A stretch of DNA of 64,000 bases. Origin: Endocalyx cinctus. Its lineage: Eukaryota > Ascomycota > Sordariomycetes > Amphisphaeriales > Apiosporaceae. This document shows, piece after piece, positions 48,395 through 60,076 of this stretch. The notes under the pieces are model-generated. The model had not been told where the DNA came from, did no database searches, and saw only the letters and a program-made list of their open reading frames with translations. The DNA lies in assembly GCA_001600455.1 (NCBI GenBank), contig BCKC01000013.1:248001-312000 (forward strand), in the 5' to 3' direction. Within the stretch, counting starts at the first letter, position 1, and every line of letters begins with the position of its first letter. Position numbers and translations under genes: made by a program.

Positions 48395-49291
48395 TTAGCG
48401 AGAACGTTGATGCATCTTCTGCTGTCTTGACGTCCTTTGCTTAGGTTTGATAGAGACCTCGAACCTGTCCACCTCTTCAGGACAGAACCTCTTCAGGTCT
48501 TTTGAGGACGCCCATACGTATTTAACCGGATCGCAGTTCACTCGGACGTAGTACTGCTTCACGTGTCTGAAGTCGATGATTTCAACGTCCATGGGTTGTA
48601 TATCGTGACTTAAACCAATCTGATCCGGCCAAAAACTCAGGTTCTCCGTAGTTCTTCGGATGGACGCAGCTTCGTCATCGCCGTCGTCGCTAGTTGTGGA
48701 TTCTGCCACCTCTTTCGTAGTTGTTTGTATTCTCCTGTGCTTTGGTGGGTGAGGCGCGTCTGACTCGTCGGAGACTTCGACATCCTGACCCTGCTGGGAT
48801 GGAGGTGTGACTACGGTGGAGGCTCTGACCGGGACAGGGGGCTCTCTCCCGCTATCCTCCCCCTCGCTGTACTCTATGCTTTGTAGCGGCGTGGCTCCCG
48901 GCTCCGCCGCTGGGGGCGATGCTTTCCTCTTCGCCCGCTGCTCTCCCATACTTGAAGGCCGGTCCATGTCTTCCTCGTCCATTATGCCGCCCCATTCAGA
49001 CTCAGACCCAGACTCGTCCGAGATCAAGACGATGGGAGTTTCCATTCGGTCGCCAAAAAGGGCTCCCGAAGATAAATCCGTAGACGCAGTTGGGAGATTA
49101 TGATTCTTGCCACCTTCAAATTCTCGCTCGTAGGCATCGTCACTGTCGGCTGTCTTCTTGGGGGTAGCTACGGGACTCGTGGATTTTGGTTCGATGAGTT
49201 TCGGGTTTTGGGTAGGTTTTAGTTGGGTCAGCTGCCTCGGTTTTTGGTGGCTTCGTATTTTACGATGCGCGCGTCTCTTTCTGGAAGTCAT
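48395..49291 (-). CDS. low-complexity nuclear-type protein with SUMO-interaction-like motif
   Basis: A single exon of 298 aa from ATG 49291. The N-terminus is very basic (MTSRKRRAHRK, a probable nuclear signal). At about residues 85-100 the hydrophobic-acidic stretch PIVLISDESGSESE matches the form of a SUMO-interaction motif. Ser/Glu/Pro-rich disordered sequence follows. The last 75 residues form a conserved-looking folded block (VEIIDFRHVKQYYVRVN...YVWASSKDLKRFCPEEVDRFE) that resembles a small chromo-like fold. The gene is intact. The function is unknown; a chromatin or DNA-repair adaptor is a guess. Confidence 0.65.
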   Translation of the reverse strand: MTSRKRRAHRKIRSHQKPRQLTQLKPTQNPKLIEPKSTSPVATPKKTADSDDAYEREFEGGKNHNLPTASTDLSSGALFGDRMETPIVLISDESGSESEWGGIMDEEDMDRPSSMGEQRAKRKASPPAAEPGATPLQSIEYSEGEDSGREPPVPVRASTVVTPPSQQGQDVEVSDESDAPHPPKHRRIQTTTKEVAESTTSDDGDDEAASIRRTTENLSFWPDQIGLSHDIQPMDVEIIDFRHVKQYYVRVNCDPVKYVWASSKDLKRFCPEEVDRFEVSIKPKQRTSRQQKMHQRSR

Positions 49292-50494
49292 TGTGGGATT
49301 GATCGAAGGCGTCTGTGTACTGAGGAGTTGGGGCGAATCTTCTATATATATGCTATGTCATAATACCTACAGTTCAAAGAGTAAGAGACAGATGATATCA
49401 AGGTTAAAAAGGGGGAAGTTTAACTAGAGAGGGCATTCGTTAAGGACGCAGCGTTTATTTACCGTCAATTCGAATAATGGGGCGTGAATTACCGATAGTT
49501 CTTCGACCATATCATGGCGAAGAGGGTGTATTCCACGGCCATCGTAGATATCCTCTTGCTACTGGTCGCTCTGGAAAAACTTTTGTTTCATGTGATATAA
49601 TACGATAATGATCACGGTATATTTTATATAATTATGTATCCCTCACCGGTGCCTCCGTCGCTTCCGATCCGCGATACCGACGCCTCTTCGCGGACGGCGT
49701 CTTAACTTGTAGAAACAGAATTTTAACATACATATAGCCCGTGCATACATTAAATGCGGATGGTACATACGATAGGATAAGATAAGATAAGGTGAGCCAC
49801 ATCTGCATGACCTGCTTGATTAGATAACATTGTCTCGCAACCGCTATACAAACCAGCTACAGAATTAGAAAGACCTTCGTGTAAAGTATGAGAGGTATCG
49901 TGCTTGCAGTTAGACTTGGGGTTTAGAGGAACCAGATGATTATTTGCAATTGTCGAGGTGTTATTAAAGACGACCTGTCTAAAGGGCAAATACTCAACGT
50001 ATGCATACGTACAAACCAACCCATGTAAAAGGTTATGAAACTCATTTTTCTACGGAGTTATATCTATATATAAATACGTTTTTAGGCATATCATGCAGAA
50101 GTCCCAGAAAACGGAATGATAATAGGCATATGAACAACAATAATCTCGATAAGTTGAGGTTTAAAGTTAGAAGACTATATTTATCCATTTACTATATTTA
50201 GTCTTGGATTATTACAAGTGAGGTTCGCTCATGTCCTAGCTAACGTGGTGGCCCACCACCCCGCGATTTCTATATCGTTAGATGCCATCGGAGAGATCAG
50301 ATCACGCCTTATCGTACCTTGATGAAGTCAGATAAATCTATTTAAGTAATAATTTCAAAGTTCACGATTAGTGACAACTAGTTAGCTTTACGATTAAGCG
50401 ATATTTAATATGGACAGATTAGCCAAGGAGCAAGGCTACCTCGCTTCAACGGGTGACGTTCCTAAAAGACACTAAACATGCACTCTCTTAAGAT

Positions 50495-50510
50495 GGCTTC
50501 CTGGGAAGTC
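50495..50510. repeat. dispersed palindrome, copy C
   Basis: GGCTTCCTGGGAAGTC, two changes from the perfect form. Flanking blocks to the right match those of copy B in the same order, which suggests a diverged copy of an element of about 150-200 bp. Confidence 0.5.
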
Positions 50511-50798
50511 GTTAGAAACTTAAAAATTACGAGATGCGGAGTACTGAGAAGATGCTGACTGGTGCGCTAAGACCGCCAAGGAACTGGTTATTCCTTGTAT
50601 TAGACACTAAAGCAGGTCTTATCATAAGCCGATGACAGCGGACTTATCCGTGATATGTACTAGATTAGTGCTAGTATGCAGGCCTTGGCAATTCAAAGAG
50701 TTCTAACCCCCATACCTGGACAACACTATTATCGGGAACGTAAGTCAATAATAACATCATCGGTAACACATCATTTCGCTTCCGTCCTATATCAAGGT

Positions 50799-50814
50799 AA
50801 CTTCCTAGGAAGTT
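50799..50814. repeat. dispersed palindrome, copy D
   Basis: AACTTCCTAGGAAGTT, a perfect palindrome sharing the TTCCTAGGAA core. It lies 289 bases to the right of copy C and may be the other end of the same element. Confidence 0.45.
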
Positions 50815-50860
50815 ATACTATATATATTATTATTATAACTTACTTAGTAAATAGTATCAA

Positions 50861-50887
50861 TATGTATATATATATATATATATATAT
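50861..50887. repeat. (TA)n microsatellite
   Basis: An uninterrupted run of alternating T and A flanked by GTATAT and ATATGT. Confidence 0.85.
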
Positions 50888-51140
50888 GTTGACAGGGGAT
50901 ACCGGTTAATTAGGGAATAGAGTCGTCAAGGTGCGAAGCATTAGTACTCTATCGAGTATTCCAGACTTACGCAGAGCGTACGAGAACACGGACCAAAAAG
51001 TATATAATTCCGCATACACACCAGCTAGATTTACGTTTTATTCACTCGCATCAAGCGCGTTAGCTTAGATAATCAATCACATGATTATGTACAGTATTTA
51101 CGATTTCCTACACTATTTAACATGGTAACTTAGATGCTAC

Positions 51141-53057
51141 TTACAACCTTATCTTGACAGGAAAGTTTAATGCTACCCAATCCTCCAATACGTGAACGTC
51201 AGGACGGCTGGTCCTATCCCCAATACTAATATTTGCTAGCTCATCAATGCTAGGTAGTTCTAACAAGTTAAACGATGTCAGTTGGGACGTGATGAAGACT
51301 TTGATTAAATCTTCACATGAGCCATTCTCCCTCATCATAGGAGGAACTTTCATCCTGATGTTTTTCCAGGACTTTTCCGTGAATGCCCGGTCACCGTCGC
51401 TTGGAAGAATAACTTCGTAAGTGGTACGGAGAATCCCCTTAATTCGCCAACATGAACCTAATTCGTATACGTGAGCGTACAGGATTACGTCCCCCTTGTT
51501 TTTTATACTAAGCTCTATAAACCTGTTATGCTGCACTTCTACCAGCTCCCCCGGGCCGAAAGCCTTCTCGTTATTGATTATCTGAACATCAAATGACTCT
51601 CGGAAAGCGGCCAGAGGCGATTTATTAGATAAATCCTTAACCATGCTAAACCGAGCTAGATGTTCTAAAACGTCGCAATTACGCTTTGTGTCCGTCTGGT
51701 CGCGGCGCATAATAGGCAGGTTGATGATCTTTTGACCACGCTCGTTTAGGATTTCGTATTCTTCTTTATTACAGAGGACGACCTGGAAGGTCGGAACTTG
51801 GTTCGTGCCGACGCGAGTTCCGAGCGACCGTTCCTTTAGCGCCGCGAGTAATTCATCGTAATGCGGTATGCCAGACGCCAATCGAATGCGGAAGTTCTGG
51901 AGATATGAACATGTGAGTGGATCTGCGACCCATCCCCCTTCAGGACTATGCATTGTGCTAAAATCCTGTAACTCAGATATGAGAGGCCCGACGCTGATGA
52001 TCTTTGCGATATGATGTCCCCCAGGGCCGGAACTGTTTGTCGAGTGTCGAGAAGAAACAACGAACTGATCGCCATCGTGGAGATCGTGTGCCTCGCCGGC
52101 TAGCAGCCAGAGCCTTCCGTCACGTTCGGCAATGTGCATTTGTCTTATTCTACGGTCTGGGTCGACCGGGCCGAAGAAGCTCTGGTCCTCATTTCCAAAC
52201 AGTATGGGATTTTGCGCCACGCAAGATTCCCAGAATCTGGAGCGCAAATGACGATGTATATCCCCATGTCTCTTCCCGAGCCCATAGATGATCAAGGCTT
52301 GGACTAAGAAATAGGACAGAGCTCCGTATCGTTTCCCATTCTTGCTTGTCTCCAACCCTCCCTTAGCGTTTTCGCGAGGTCCGCACGTGGCGAGAATAGC
52401 GTATCGGTCCGGTTCCAACAGCCATTTGTCGCGCATAAACGCATCTCGATTCGAAATATGAGTGTCCCTTCCTGCGAGGTTATCCACCAGATCTGATAAA
52501 TGCGTCGATGCCGCCGTGGGGTCGTACTGAAAGTATCGGACATCAGCACCGCCATTTCTGTATACGCTGGCAGAGAAACAACAGTCGAGGACGAGAGTAA
52601 CGACTAGTCCATTGTCTATCATTGACCTAACAAGTCCAGCAAGTCGCGGCCCGTGAAGATATTCTACCGAGCTGCCATCCCCTTTAAGAAGAACTAACGC
52701 CAAGTCTCCGGTCGACTGGTTCGAGAAATCAAAACACGGCTCCAGCCTGGTCCCGTGGCCAGAGTAGTGGATATAAACGGCGTCCCCACGCTTCGCTCGA
52801 GACACGACCCGTTCAAGAGCCGAAGTCACATTGCGGTATGTTGGCCATTGGTCCGGGTCTTCGGATGGAGTGGTGCTCTCTGGATTAGAGCTTTTACTTG
52901 TCGTCAAAGTTTAGATACCGACCGAGATGTGTTTGCTCTTGAGACATTCCTTGATGGACTGGACGTCGTTCACGCAACTCTTCAAAGGACGGGATGGATA
53001 GGCGTCGATACTAATTAGGATCGCATAATGGTTACCGACGGCATGATGGTTATCCAT
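51141..53057 (-). pseudogene. metacaspase-like (C14 caspase domain) gene with one in-frame TAA
   Basis: The ATG at 53057 opens a caspase fold (HYAILISIDAYPSRPLKSCVNDV); TAA 52911-52913 (codon 49) interrupts it. The same frame then continues to 51141, for 638 codons and no intron. Catalytic His101 lies in YSGHG and Cys160 in LVLDCCFSAS, so both dyad residues are kept. A C-terminal extension of about 350 residues of unknown fold follows. Metacaspases cleave after Arg or Lys and take part in fungal stress and programmed cell death. Because the stop falls early and removes the first strand, the gene as written should be inactive unless translation restarts downstream. CAA to TAA would explain it. 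Its neighbours are HET cell-death genes. Confidence 0.82.
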
Positions 53058-54854
53058 AATCGCAGGGCGGATTTTCGCGGCTGCCTAGAATTATCGAAAG
53101 TATATAGGGTGGTCGGATTAAAGTGTGTGATAACTCAAAGAATACCAGAGAAGAATAAAACTGTAATTCGGCAGGTGGCAGAGCGATTACGTCTAGCTTT
53201 TTGACGGTTTGATATTGTCAGGCTCCGCTCTAGAATCATCACTATGATCGTGCCAAACAGTGGTCGCGGGACATATGCCACGATTAGGCAGAAAAGTGCA
53301 ACTCGTACATAACTAAACGAGGCTATGGATGCAGTGCAACGTCAAATGACTCTGAGAAGGTTATATCTTAAGGCGAATGAATTATGCCTATCTAGGCTTC
53401 CTACTACCGACGCAGAAAAGTCATATTGGAGGCGTAATACGTCCATCGCTATACGCCCTCAAGCTTCGCCATCTTTATCACCTCGCCATTTTTTGCAGTC
53501 TGGCCGTTTTCGAGGCTAAAGGTACATTCCTGCGCAGAGGCGACTGTTTCCACGAGGTAAGGACCGTGGCAAGATCCATCAGAACGTAGCAGATATAGTT
53601 TATCTCCAGCGCGGAACATTGGCTTCTATGTACGAGCTCTGTTAATACCTGTTTATCTATTCGATCAGAATAACTCACTTCAGGAGGAATCCCGATATAT
53701 GGGCGGTTTTCTTCGTCGGAAAAGACAAAATTATCCTTTTTATTCCTAATTTACGTGTGAGCATTAGGGGGGTAAAGGTATGCTTGATTACGTACTCTTC
53801 GGAAGATATCGTTACTGTATGCATATATGTGAGTTAAAAAGTAAATAACTGCAAGGTAGGTATAATGCTAGGTACTTTATTGCTTGAGTGTTGATCGTGA
53901 TATATATAAGTAGTTGTTTTTTTTTTTTAAAAAAAAAGGATTATGAATATCCTTCACAGCCTGACCTTGAAAATTAACCTTGTGGTCTTTACTGTATATA
54001 CGATGACTTTTTTTTTCGGTGATTTTATTATCAATTTTTCTTCGTTATCGGTAACGTTATATTAATGGCCTGGAGTTCTGCTGTATATAATATTAACACG
54101 ATTTTTGTATTTATATACGCTCTTTTTGTTTGTTTCGTTATTGGATACACGGTTGCTGCGCCTACGTGTCCATCGATACCGCTCTTATCGGTATATATAC
54201 GGATGGTATTTCTCTCGCTTTCGAGTTCTCTTTTATGCTCTTTTTCTGCTTGTTCCGTGTCTTTCCCTATGCGTGCTATCGGTCTATTTTACCATGGGGG
54301 CGCGACGTATGGGGGTATTGTTTCTTGAACGTATTCGGCAGGCTCTCTTTACTCCTCTACTTCCCGATAGATTCTTTAGAGCGGGCTCGTATATTATGTC
54401 GGACTTATACTCCCTCGAAGAAGAAGAAGAGGGACAGGCGGAGGAAGAACGACAAAAGTGGACTCCCCTCCCCTCCCGCGCCCTTGCCTCCGATACTAAC
54501 TAACGAGCTTGAAAATAGTCCCGCCTCGGTCCTGCGCAAATTATAATGGTTCCTAGCGGCACCCCCGGGCCTAAGTTAACACCGTATATGTTAGGTATGG
54601 TTAGATATGTATCGGCCTAACTTATAAATGACGATCGTAAAAAACCGCCTATGCAAGGATGGTAATTGTTGTGCTATGGAGCCGATAATGGGGATCATAA
54701 TTAATTGAAAAAGAATTTATATTAATTGATTATATCTAATTGCTATTACGTTGTAGTATGTTAAATACCTTATATATCTGTATATAGAGCAAATTGGGTA
54801 CTATCTACAGTATGAAACTTCTCCAGCATTGTAGAAGAGTGGTGCTGGTATGTT
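53058..54854. other. intergenic with a T/A hairpin
   Basis: A poly-T run directly followed by poly-A at about 53917-53938. Overlapping frames at 54065-54546 and one at 53478-53678 (-) carry no recognised motif. Confidence 0.45.
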
Positions 54855-56338
54855 TCAGCTTGACAGTAATGGTACACAAGTGACACTCATCTTTAGTAGC
54901 CAGTCTTCGCTCATTTTATGTCCGTAGGACCTAAATCTCTTCACTAATGCCGGCGCTGTAACCACGTAGACCTGTTGTCCAGGTTGCGGTTGCACCTCTA
55001 TCGGTTCCACTGCCATCGATTCTGGGTTGAATGGAAGCGGATGCTGGTCTTCTGGGAAGATCCAGTCAATGCACATAGGTTTTCGACATATCTCCAGGTC
55101 TAGGTCCACAGCAGACTTGATCACGGTCCGAAGGTCTTCCATCAGCTCCTCATGGTCTTTCCTAGCATAAGGGGCAATAACGCTATGAGCAACTACGGCA
55201 TAGTTATTGATTAAACCGTCTATTCGCCCTCGATCGATCTTTGTATCTAATATGAGAGACGAGGTAGTAGCTTTCCAGTCCTGAAACTCCTGTTCACGAT
55301 GTTCTGTTTCCTTGTTATACTTCTCGTCATGAGCTAAGGCGCAGGTGAACGATGGTTAGCATCTAATAACTCTGAAGCATCTTGATAGTGCTTACTTGGT
55401 CGCAGCGTCTTGAAAATTTCAGTCGCCGAAGTTTGTAGCTGTGGCACCCAGCAAAATGCCTCGAAAATTTTCTTTGCGAGAAATGTCCATAGAAATGATT
55501 TAACGATAATCCACCCTTGAGTCTCCGACATGAGATAGTTATAACAATCCTGGACACTTGCAATATTCCCCTGCATATAATCGCAAAGAATGTTGTTTTT
55601 ATCGCCTTCAAGTCTTTTAGGAGTTTTGCCATCGAAGTACAATACCGAAAGTCTGTTGATATCGTAGCGTAGTTTTTTTACTTTAGCGATTATATCACTA
55701 TCGCAAACTTGGTCTTCTTTTTTAGACCGCAGGTTATTATTATTCAACTGCAAGACTGCTTTTCTCCATTTTTTGGTAATGTCCTCGACACGCTTATTTG
55801 CGACATGGAGACTTTCCTGCATCTCTCTAAGCTTCTTTTGAAGAGTGGCATTCGTATTGTCGCCTGATTCTTTCCGCCTTATCTCGTCGATTGGGAGTTG
55901 GAAAAGTCCTACTTTGGAGTACGTGGGAAGGATTCGTACTAAGATTACGAATTCTGTGAGGGAGAGCTCTTCTCCAAACGAGTCCCGCAAGTTCAGTCCC
56001 TCCTCGTCGTATCTCTTCTTTTCTAATATCACCCTTTCCCAGGCCATAAGCATCGAGAGTAACTGGTTTCGTATCCCCTCGTAGTTGTAGATATCCCTCT
56101 CAAGGTGGTTTCGGACTGCCTTCAGAATCACGTCATGTTCGCTTTTTTGGATTCTGTCGATTAACAAAATTTGGATTTCTGAGAGAGCCACTGGAGTTGT
56201 TTCCCTAATCCATGATGTTACAAGATCACGCGCCCGGAATGAATACACCCTAGCGTCCCACTCTAGATTTAGAACGCTACCATGAATGGTGGGATTATTT
56301 GAACCGAAAGAGGTCATATTTGACTCCATATGAGACAT
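54855..56338 (-). CDS. conserved fungal protein of unknown function
   Basis: Two exons (55396-56338 and 54855-55333) with a 62-bp GT-AG intron that has a CTAAC branch site, giving 473 aa from ATG 56338. The N-terminal half is helical with a predicted coiled coil at about 175-230. A hydrophobic, aromatic block near 285-305 (SFLWTFLAKKIFEAFCWVP) and a C-terminal block with ALVKR are features I associate with a widespread uncharacterised Pezizomycotina family. No catalytic motif is seen. The gene appears intact. Function unknown. Confidence 0.75.
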
Positions 56339-56354
56339 AGTTATTTAAAACTGG

Positions 56355-56916
56355 TTACTGCGTGTCGTGTGTCCATAGAAATGCAGGGAGATCATAATTG
56401 ACGCTCATTTTATAAAAGCAAGCCAACGGAGCTGCGCAGCAAGGCCCCATACGAGCATTTACGATAGTTGGACATATAATTTGGACGGCGCTTATAGACG
56501 CCAAAAAAATAGAAAATAAAAAATAACCTTCGAGCTCACGAAACAGCATATCAAGTCTTAATTCGGACCCCATTGTAATTGTTATGACCAAACCCGCGAC
56601 ACCCATTTCGTCGTCTTTTACGATATAACTACGTAGAATAGAAGGCCAAATAAATAATGTAGAATTGAAGCCAAGTCCAAATTCTGCTTCGCAGTCCCTT
56701 GCGTCCATAGTGGTTGATCCAATTACGGGCATCGTGGGTCTTTGCCCAGTATCGGCGCTTATCCAAAAATAACGCTGCCAAAAGTGGAACATACTTTAGT
56801 TGTATGGGACTGCTGCGAAAATAGGTCGCCCGTGTGGATCCTGATAGAAATGGTCCGTGCGTATTGATTAGATAACGGGCACACTTATTGTAAATAACCA
56901 GCCAGCCCACCACCAC
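56355..56916 (-). pseudogene. membrane-protein fragment, frameshifted
   Basis: Two overlapping minus frames (56355-56792 and 56629-56916) look like one gene split by a frameshift. The 3' part has two hydrophobic segments and the phrase DEMGVAGLVITI. The DNA for that phrase recurs at 57867-57922. No family name can be given. Confidence 0.35.
56565..56623. repeat. duplicated segment of about 55 bp, copy 1
   Basis: Matches 57867-57922 in the same orientation with a 21-base identical core (56590-56610). On the minus strand it encodes (D/E)MGVAGLV, so it is probably an exon shared by two relics of one gene family. Confidence 0.6.
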
Positions 56917-57174
56917 TAGATAGAAAAAAGGGTTAATGTGTAAAGAGCCAAAATACTTATAGCTTGCTGAAAAAAAACTTTGTTTTCGCTTTTAACTTTA
57001 ATTACCTGGAAATATTTTGAATTTTATTACATCTTCAATCCCTTTAAGTTTATTTATGTTATTATGAAAAATTAATCCTAATTTAACTAAAAAAGAGTTA
57101 ATTCTTAGGATTAATTTATTGTGGTTAATCTTCCAAATTTTCTTTTTTATAGTGTTGTTTTTTTTTACGTGTTT

Positions 57175-57390
57175 TTACATTTTTGAACCTGAAAACATAA
57201 AAATCTCTAGTGCTAAATACACCGAATTGTGATCCGGTCCCCATGCTTTCTGCTTTCCTCGAGGTGTCCGCAAGTACATATCTTCGGCCTCTTGAATCTT
57301 GCCTTGGTCGAAGTAAAGAATACCTAGTCGGTGAAAGGCCCATTCCATATACATAGAATCCTCTCCCCCACCCCGGCAGGTGCACGCCAA
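57175..57390 (-). pseudogene. TPR (kinesin-light-chain type) fragment
   Basis: The frame shows one clear repeat of the KLC-like tetratricopeptide type: AFHRLGILYFDQGKIQEAEDMY followed by GPDHNSVY. Such repeats form the C-terminal sensor of fungal NLR-like (NB-ARC/TPR) proteins. No nucleotide-binding domain is nearby, and the frame ends after about one and a half repeats. Confidence 0.55.
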
Positions 57391-57866
57391 AATAATTCGG
57401 ACACGAGCCGTATACCACCAAACTTACATACTTTCGCATAAGCTAGAGACAATGAATATGCAGACGACATACTTGCGTAGTCGGAATTATTGGAGTATAA
57501 TCAAGTCGGGTATGGTTAACTTCTACACGCAGGCACCACCTAGCTGGAAATACCTTGTTCCACACCGCAGTGTTCTCGTCCTAGTTCAATACACGTCTCT
57601 CCTACACCTCCTAGAAAGCCCGGGAGGCAGATTGTTCTACGTGTTGTTAGTTAATTTGCACATAAGACTACGATATACTGTAGGAGCTGGAAGCCCATTA
57701 GTTAATGTATACAAATCCGTTGATAAGGAGAGATAGGCGAGCGTGCTGTTACCCATGTATATTCCGAGCACGGCGGGGCCGAATCTGACGCTTTTGGTGT
57801 CATGATGACATTGGGAATGAAGGTACAAGTCGCTCACCTATGCCAAGCCGGAGTCATCTAGACATG

Positions 57867-57922
57867 GACCCTGTTATAATTGTTATATAACTAAACCCGC
57901 GACACCCATTTCGCCTTTTACT
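57867..57922. repeat. duplicated segment of about 55 bp, copy 2
   Basis: The partner of 56565-56623. Here the minus-strand frame reads EMGVAGLVI and then hits a stop, so this copy is the more decayed one. Confidence 0.6.
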
Positions 57923-59211
57923 GTAAAACCCCTCACAAAGTATCTTTCATAAGGATTTAACCTGTTAGTAGCAATGCTTCGGCCGAGGGGGGGTTTGAAC
58001 AGGGGCAATTAAATCCTTCTCATCCTTAAGGAGAGACTTGGCTGGCCGGAGAGGTCTAGTCAAAAGTGATAGCCCCTTGTATATCATCCAATCAAACATT
58101 ACCCGCTAAGTATCGATTGAAGGTTTACACTTAAAAATATATCAGTGACGTCCAGAGTAGCATGTATTGAAAGACTATATGAGAAGGGTACTCTCCGTGT
58201 TGATTATCGTGAAAAAAGGGTAGTCTTGGCGCCCATGATATCTCAGGTTTTCGATGAGAAACCTAAGTCAAGTGGGCCTTGACCTTTTCCTAGAGCTGGA
58301 GTAACGTATACGTTCTCGGTTAGAGTAGAGGTTATATAATTGGGCTGGAATAATATATCATTCTTTTTAGGAATGCTAGGATAGAAAAAGTTATTGGAAA
58401 TAATAAATGTCTCACAGAGATTACGAAGTCAAATATTTGGTATAGTGATCTCATGGAATAATGGGATTATTCTATAATTTTTCTGGGTACAGGTGGGTCT
58501 CGCTCCCCTATATATACGGGAAATGTTCTTTAGGCTGGGGGCTCGGAGCACCCTTGTTTCTAGACTTTACGATTAATATGCAGACTTATCATAAATTCAA
58601 CCTGCGTCAAGATATAACTAATGTCTTGGACAAATAGTAACACATGGATTCAAGATATGGCCAACTATCTACCACCAAAGGATCGGGACTCATGTGTGAC
58701 GATTTGTTCGAAATTTCTAGTGCTCTTATATGGGTAGATAATTTTATTTTTATAGACGCGTTACTATTAGTTTAGACAAATATATATATACTTAATTGCC
58801 CTAGTAAGCACCATAACTGAGTTCCCCGATACTTCTCTCATCATCCTCTTCCGATGAAGCTGATGTGTAAAACCCACCTCGTCCGGGGTTAATGTTTATT
58901 TAATTTAACGCTTTTCCGACCCCTTTCCACAGTATAATTACCCTTATAAAGTCCTTAAAGTGTCTCCCCTTCAAGTGTATTATTTGATGGTACGAACTGT
59001 CGTGTAATCTCGGATGCGAGAAACAATTTCTTCAGTTACCTGACAAAATAGTCTCACATAGTTTCAAAACAAGTCAATTTTTATATTATACTTATATAAA
59101 TGTAAGATAGCAAAATGACTGCCGAATGGAATATATTAATTTAAAACTAAATAATACATTGTTTTGGAGAAAAGAGTTGGGGACGAGTAACAAATGAAAA
59201 GCTTCGTCGCA
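57923..59211. other. intergenic
   Basis: About 1.3 kb with no supportable gene. Confidence 0.5.
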
Positions 59212-59700
59212 TTATTCATTCGGAAAAATATCGCAGCCTTCTGTACTTGAAATCCGTGTAAACTCTTCCAAGAAGCGCTTATGATCCTCCTGTAGTCGGT
59301 CAAGTCTCCTCTTCCATAGTAGCTCATCTACATTCTCCACATCATCGTTTAAATAAAGATCCCGTTTCTCAAGGAGCTCATGATGAAAGTCCATCTGGAC
59401 AGATTGTTCTTGAAGCCTAAGCGCTGCTTCCATCGCTATTAGTTGTGCGTAGGAATAACTATGCGAGTGTCCAGGTTCAACGAGGGCATCGATAACTTGC
59501 TGCCCGTAATGGCATTTGAGGAACTTTACAAGCAATTTGGCTGTGAAATCAATTATGCGAACAATCTTCCTGATCTTGTAAGCTTCGATGCTTTCATTCG
59601 CGTCAGCATTTGTTGGGAATATTTTGTACTCAGTCTCTGCGCTGACCACAACTCCGTCTATACATTCAATAATGTAAACTTCTTCGGGATATAGAGACAT
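59212..59700 (-). CDS. hypothetical protein of a divergent pair
   Basis: A single-exon frame of 162 aa starting at ATG 59700 (MSLYPEEVY). It is acidic, mostly helical, and has a Gln/Glu/Leu-rich second half (residues about 85-155) that could form a coiled coil. No family is recognised. It lies head to head with the 228-aa gene at 60077, with a 376-bp shared, AT-rich intergenic region, so the two may be co-expressed. Codon choice is A/T-leaning, unlike the dioxygenase, which fits either a young gene or an acquired one. Confidence 0.5.
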   Translation of the reverse strand: MSLYPEEVYIIECIDGVVVSAETEYKIFPTNADANESIEAYKIRKIVRIIDFTAKLLVKFLKCHYGQQVIDALVEPGHSHSYSYAQLIAMEAALRLQEQSVQMDFHHELLEKRDLYLNDDVENVDELLWKRRLDRLQEDHKRFLEEFTRISSTEGCDIFPNE

Positions 59701-59935
59701 AATTGTTTATGAAGGGGAATCGCTTAAAGCTGCGATAATAAGAAATACAAAAATATAACTATTTATGTATTGTAAATGAAGCGTAGTTTATTGTTTTATT
59801 TCTTGTTTCTTCTTCGATTTATTGGAGGGGGGGTTAAAAATAAAAATAAAACAGATAATGCTTCTTTTTAGCGACATTCATTTTCTCGTTTTTATATTTA
59901 AAAAAATATGTTGTCTAAGATTTTAAAAATAAACG

Positions 59936-59940
<5 letters not shown>

Positions 59941-59976
<36 letters not shown>
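59941..59976. repeat. (AT)n microsatellite in the shared promoter
   Basis: About 36 bases of alternating A and T between the divergent genes, with a poly-A run of about 16 at 60048-60064, directly before the 60077 start. Confidence 0.85.
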
Positions 59977-59979
<3 letters not shown>

Positions 59980-60076
59980 CTTTGAGATCAAATATCTTCG
60001 ATTCTTAATTGTTTAAAAACCGTGATACTTGTTCACTTAGCAGATCAAAAAAAAAAAAAAAAAACCAAGAACCAAA

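Larger units (their letters stand above)
49292..51140. other. intergenic with repeats
   Basis: Palindrome copies C and D, and a (TA)n tract at about 50861-50887. An 89-codon minus frame at 49750-50019 is not assignable. Confidence 0.45.

Noticed and set aside
54065..54546. Three overlapping plus-strand frames
   Set aside because: Low-complexity and hydrophobic text in all three frames, no splice or start support, no family.
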